Part shown: positions 7,905 through 11,878 of the stretch, one piece after another
Numbering within the stretch: position 1 is the first letter of the stretch
Layout of the letters: each line of letters starts with the position of its first letter
Assembly: GCA_015501595.1 (NCBI GenBank)
Contig: JADNRX010001270.1
Span: 1 to 11,878 of the forward strand
From: Hymenopellis radicata
Taxonomy: Eukaryota; Basidiomycota; Agaricomycetes; Agaricales; Physalacriaceae
Direction of reading: 5' to 3'
DNA: 11,878 bases
The notes under the pieces: model-generated
The model's input: only the letters and a program-made list of their open reading frames with translations
Databases searched by the model: none
Told to the model about the DNA's origin: nothing
Made by a program: the position numbers and the translations under genes

Positions 7905-8221
7905 CAATGGTAGTTACAAGCAAGTTGACGCTCCTGCCTTATTGGGCGAGATCGGCGCGTGCGCGTCGAATAACTTCTTCTCTCGACGCGCTCATCATCT
8001 CGGCGAGACAGTGGCGAGACTGCCTCTGTCACTCTTCTCTGCTATTAATTTCGACCCCACCCACCAGTCTCGGTATGTTTGGGCATCCTCGGGAATGTTC
8101 CCTGGTCCCTTTCCCCTTGTGTACTGGTCTTGACCCGCACCGGGAGTCAGCTGGAATACCCTTTTCCAGGCCTCTCTCTTTCTCGTGCAAGATGACGCCA
8201 CCAGGTGGTGTCCCAAGTCAA
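7905..8221. other. Stretch without an assignable gene
   Basis: This probably contains the leader and promoter of F-box gene 2 (minus) and possibly heavily decayed retroelement sequence running into the LINE fragment (plus). Open frames at 7891-8133 and 7907-8230 show no motif I can defend. Confidence 0.35.
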
Positions 8222-8817
8222 GTCCACTGACAAAGAACCACTACCGCCACCTGATAAACCGGCTCATCGAGTAGTCTTTGTACTACTTGCGCCTCTCGGT
8301 CTCAAAGCATAGAAAAGCTCTCATTCGACTGCTCCTGTCAGACCATCCGTTCGCGCTGGAACAATATTAATTACGGCGCGCAGATAGATACCACCCGTTC
8401 GTGCCACGCAACGAACGGTGGTGCCGTCTATGTGGAACTGAAGTGGAGACGCCGGAGCACGTTATTCTTCTTTGCAAGGCCGACGATGACTTGATCACAC
8501 TCAGAGAGGGACTACTCCGCAAAATCGCTGTCGAACTGCCAGCATTAGGTCTGATGCCAGGACTCTCCGAAGATCATGATGCCGTTGAAGTGCTCAAATC
8601 AATGATCTTCCAGGACAAGTGCCTGCCATTGGTAGCCAGGCTGATCTTCGAAGTTGCTGAGTTGTACAAGCAGTACGAGCTCCCACGTCCGAAGCGTGGT
8701 GCTCCTCTGCCGGTGCTTCGCATATGGAAGAGACGTATACCTGGTGCAAAACCTATGTTGGCTCAATTACAGGTAGCAGTGACGACGACGACGACAGCGA
8801 CTCAGACTGTACCATAA
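8222..8817 (+). pseudogene. C-terminal fragment of a LINE-type reverse transcriptase protein
   Basis: One frame reads through 8281-8817 and is interrupted by TAG at 8272 and TAA at 8368. The text on either side of the stops belongs together: KHRKALIRLLLSDHPFALEQ, then LRRADRYHPFVPRNERWCRL, then CRLCGTEVETPEHVILLC. The last is a C-x2-C-x8-H-x4-C zinc-knuckle typical of the C-terminal end of non-LTR retrotransposon polyproteins. The catalytic reverse-transcriptase and endonuclease parts are absent from the window. The longest uninterrupted part is 8371-8817, ending in a Thr-rich tail before TAA. The flanking sequence 5' of 8272 looks like the same fragment in decayed form. The family is inferred from remembered basidiomycete elements, not from a search. 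Confidence 0.7.
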
Positions 8818-8870
8818 CGTAGCATTAGCACCACCAAATTTATTTGCTTTTGATTTCCTTTTGGCGACCC

Positions 8871-9217
8871 ACTCTTGAGTCGGTTTCGGAGCCTTGAGCT
8901 CCTGACTGTGCACCAGAGGCGCGCGGCGACCTCCTTAAAGGCGGAGATATCTCCGTGAGTACTTAGTGCATGGCGTGAAGGCTGGAGTTCGCCACTTACA
9001 ACGCTTTCACACCCGGCCGTTCCTGATAGGGACCTTGTGCCGGCTTCTACTACCTACCTACCTACCACACATTCGAGGAATGTGGTCGTTTCCTATCATT
9101 CTCGCGGTACTCGAATACAGGTGCAAGTAATGTCCGACTACACTACTTGCGCATCCACTATCCGCACGCTCTTCAGTAGTCGCGCCCAGCTTGCCTTATT
9201 GTAAAATTGAGAATTTT
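8871..9217. repeat. Cluster of small perfect inverted repeats
   Basis: The members are ACTC-TT-GAGT (8871-8880), GGAGC-CTTGA-GCTCC (8888-8902), GAGG...CCTC (8916-8933), the 14-bp palindrome CGGAGATATCTCCG (8942-8955), CACATTC-GAG-GAATGTG (9068-9084), GCAAGTA...TACTTGC (9123-9150) and AAAATT-GAG-AATTTT (9203-9217). A (TACC)4 repeat sits at 9051-9066. The density suggests a structured RNA, such as a retroelement 3' UTR recognised by its own reverse transcriptase. Confidence 0.6.
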
Positions 9218-9303
9218 GCTGCGAGGGCCTGAGGAATGATGGGATCTTGAATGCCTGTGATCGGTCCGAGTAGGCCTACAGATGGACTAATAAACAACAA
9301 CAA

Positions 9304-9714
9304 TCCTTCCTTCCTGTACTGAATCACTCTGGACGCCACGCTTCGCCTGTGTTGCTTATTGAAGCTCTTTGAAGAAGCCGGGTGTATGGAGTGGTGGCGT
9401 CTATCTGTATCTGACTCATATGGTTGTCGCGAACCTTGTTTCGTCGATATGCTGTCACATAGAACAAGATGTGGTCCGGCATCGCGGATGAGATGAAGGT
9501 AATAATAGTACCCTCCAAGACGTACAAATTAATAAATTAATGCGTGTCCTGATACAAAATATCTACAGCTTTAACAGATCCGTGACGTTCATGAGCACAC
9601 AGATTCCTCAATACGGGATAGTCATAGTCTTATGCAGTCACCAGGATAGAATCGATGTGTAGTACATTGGGGTGTTTGCATCAAGACTGAGTTGTACAGG
9701 TATGTATTACATAG
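9304..9714. other. 3' flank of the methyltransferase gene; nothing else recognised
   Basis: This AT-rich stretch separates the LINE tail (plus) from the stop codon of the methyltransferase gene (minus). A direct repeat ATTAAT-AA-ATTAAT lies near 9528-9541. Minus-strand frames here (for example 9324-9527) have no recognisable features. No AATAAA was seen on the minus strand. Confidence 0.45.
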
Positions 9715-11878
9715 CTACGTTTCTTCTTCTGGCGAACCTGCCTTGTGCATGCTGGTCTTCCAATAGTTCTCTCCATAAGACAAGGTGAGTTCATTGCGGC
9801 CATCGACAGGCGGCTCTGGGATGAGGTCAACTCGCAGCGGCAGACGACAGACGGTCTCACCCACCTGTTCTGAGCACAATGTGTTTCTCTTCATTCGCGT
9901 GGATGACTGAAAAGATGCATAGATGAGCAACCTGAGAAGGGCCAATAGCAATCAACCCACCATGAGCGACGCAGTTTGCATATTGGTCTCGACGTTTTGA
10001 GTGTTTGCTCTTCTTCTTGTTCGACTTGATCTCTGACTCTGGCCTAGCCGGCTTGTCGTTGAGGAACCTGGTTACATTCCCCATCGATGCAGCATCAATG
10101 GTGGCCTCATCATTGAGTTCAAACACATAATTTCGATGCATGTGTTTTGAAATGATTTCCTCCAGCTTCGAGGTCTTATCGATTTCCTTGATTTGGCCAT
10201 GATATTCTGCGGCGTAAGGGTACACTTGAAAAAGGAGATGCCATGTAGCTCACCACCGAGATAGGTGTTTGCCTCCAGAACATCGCTCGAAGATGAGAAA
10301 GCTCCGCTGCCATATTTAGATTGTCGAATGCAGATCAAGTCCTGGTATTTGAATGAGTAGTTGACAGTGCGTGAGACCTGAAAGAGGTGCTTACATCCTT
10401 GGTGGTAGCACGCTGTACATCTACGTTATTGCAGAGGCGGCTATGACCTGGACCAAAATCAAAGTCAGTAGCATAGCACTTGGACTCCCATCCCATACCT
10501 GGAGATGGGCCTTTGGTATCAACGCTTTTCCATGCTATCTGGTTCCTGTGAGAGATCAAGTTTAGAGACTTCCAGTAGGAGGCTACACGGGACAAACCTC
10601 GCTCCGCATTTGCGGCATAATTCTGGATCACACTCTTGCGCCTGCTGAGCACAAGGGCAGTTGTTGGATATGCTGCATCCCCCCTCCACATAACAGGAGC
10701 AGCCCTTTCGCCTACGATCGCCTGTGCATCAATGCTAGGTTACTAGTATCCAATTGCGAAAATCAGTAGCCACTTACAGGTCAGCGCACAGTTGCAACTA
10801 CGCAGACACTGGCGTCCCAATAAATAGCACCGACAGTCTACGACCGTCTCATCGCACGGTCCATCGTGTACGCAGGGGTGAACGCTGCAGAAGACTGGTT
10901 ACAGAGAGTGCAATTGACTAGGTAAAATCATGGCATACGGCAAGGAGAACGATTGCTCGGGCAGCTTTGGAGGACCTCGGGCTTCCGCCAGGTGAGAAGG
11001 TCCAGAGGATGTTCTGCAAGAGTCAGGCCTCTTATCAGCCTGACTCAAGAAGCGCGCGCGGTAAAGGAAAATCTAGTATAGGTTTCAAATTCTGGACCTG
11101 GAAGGACTGGAAGTACTATGTACCTTGCTACAAGGCAGTTTAGATGTAAATGAAAGATCACAGGGTAGGATGTCCGGATCAATCTGTAACACGCCTATGA
11201 TGAACTGATCTTTGTCGATGTCGGATTCCGCCTGACTCTGCACGTACATCAGTCTTGGTCAAGATGAAGAAAAAGCCATCTCCTGACCTTTACTTCGTAG
11301 CTATCCATATCCAGATGCTTGAAGCAATCATCCCCACAGGGGGTAACATCCGAGTCGTGCAGTTCCTCCGCAGACAACTTGGCCATTTTCTGTAAAATGA
11401 CAGGAAGACGACATCCTGTCGTCTCATCCTTCACCACTAACAGAACAGAACAAGATTACTATCGTAGGAAAGCGCTAGTCGCAAAACTCACCTAGATGCG
11501 TTCCGCACGCCACACGTTCACATGAGAGACAATACGCCGGCTCGCAGGTGTTGATAGCGTCAAACACACTCTCAGTCTTCAAGTCGGGGAGCTCTGGATT
11601 GTTTCTGATATCATTGAGAATGTCGAGATCCTTCTCTCCGAACCAATCCAGGCCCTTCGGCCAGTCCCTGTGCGCCACCAAGTTTCAATTCAGGCTTTTT
11701 CTCGTCAGAGCACAGATTCACCTTTGAAAAATCGCCCAGAGCGAGCCGGAGTCATGCCCAACCTTCCCCAACAGGTTGCCCAGTGTGTTGAGCGGAATTT
11801 CTGCCTTGTACAACCTCTTGATGATCTCAATTCGCATAATCTCGACTAGGCCGAGCTGTGAGCGCCACTACTCCAGAA
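9715..11878 (-). CDS. EZH2/KMT6-type histone H3K27 methyltransferase, 5' end outside window
   Basis: Exons on the minus strand: about 11845-11722 (may extend further), 11667-11492, 11436-11288, 11237-11124, 11072-10939, 10884-10778, 10721-10598, 10545-10499, 10447-10395, 10341-10254, 10206-9961, 9906-9865 and 9815-9715. All introns are GT-AG, 47-56 bp, and all phases agree; about 500 residues are visible. Order: a region with CEPAYCLSCERVACGTH and TPCGDDCFKHL (EZH2-like), a SANT-like part (CDLSFTSKLPCSK, FLYRARF), a CXC pre-SET with 16 cysteines (HPCVHDGPC, DCRCYLLGRQC, KGCSCYV, ECDPELCRKCGA), NNVDVQR, then SET with SKYGSGAF, YLGEYHGQI, HRNYVFELND, RFLND, YANCVAH and ELTLSYGENYW. The protein would act in the nucleus as the catalytic subunit of Polycomb repressive complex 2, silencing genes by H3K27 methylation. 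Odd points: the usual Asn-His-Ser of SET reads Asn-Asp-Lys, followed by a Lys-rich insert (SNKKKSKHSKRR). The 11288 donor could instead be 11294. Confidence 0.85.

Larger units (their letters stand above)
8222..9303 (+). mobile_element. 5'-truncated LINE-like retrotransposon remnant
   Basis: The coding remnant (to 8817) is followed by a noncoding tail of nearly 500 bp with at least six compact inverted repeats. It ends near AATAAA (9289-9294) and three CAA repeats (9295-9303), a plausible 3' terminus for a non-LTR element. 5' truncation is normal for such insertions. The boundaries are approximate; I did not find a clear target-site duplication. Confidence 0.5.

Noticed and set aside
9857..10225. 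Single unspliced ORF for the SET domain, suggesting a truncated protein
   Set aside because: Removing introns 9907-9960 and 9816-9864 restores a continuous SET C-terminus of normal spacing, so the apparent early stop lies in intron sequence.

Overview
The window looks like nuclear DNA of a mushroom-forming basidiomycete (Agaricomycetes). The evidence is very short introns (about 47-56 bp, GT...AG), F-box proteins of the type expanded in that group, a degenerate kinase-like protein with agaricomycete-style motifs, a decayed reverse-transcriptase C-terminus of a kind I associate with basidiomycete LINE elements, and a Polycomb-type histone methyltransferase. Family assignments were made by eye; no search was run.

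Layout. 1-1376: right-hand end of a tandem array with a unit of about 430 bp (three full units plus a truncated fourth). Each unit carries a near-invariant 193-bp block bordered by splice-like signals on the minus strand and holding a 53-codon plus-strand ORF. 1377-2325: no recognisable gene; one strong 23-bp palindrome and weak short repeats. 2326-3570 (-): kinase-like protein with an altered HRD motif and no DFG glycine. 3807-5747 (-): F-box protein gene whose reading frame must change three times. 6221-7849 (-): second F-box gene with four apparent frame changes; its probable start codon is split by an intron. 8222-9303 (+): 3' remnant of a LINE-like retrotransposon, with a stop-interrupted zinc-knuckle C-terminus and a downstream tail rich in small perfect hairpins, ending near AATAAA and (CAA)3. 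9715-11878 (-, 5' end outside the window): EZH2/KMT6-type histone H3 lysine-27 methyltransferase homologue, assembled here from 13 exons and 12 introns, about 500 residues visible.

The genes do not form an operon or cluster. The window reads as an accessory, repeat-rich stretch with decayed family genes beside one conserved chromatin gene. That gene splices cleanly and the kinase frame is open, so the F-box frame changes are more likely real decay than general sequence error. The most unusual signals are the 193-bp block of the array, the change from Asn-His to Asn-Asp in the SET domain, the intron inside a start codon, and the hairpin-rich retroelement tail.
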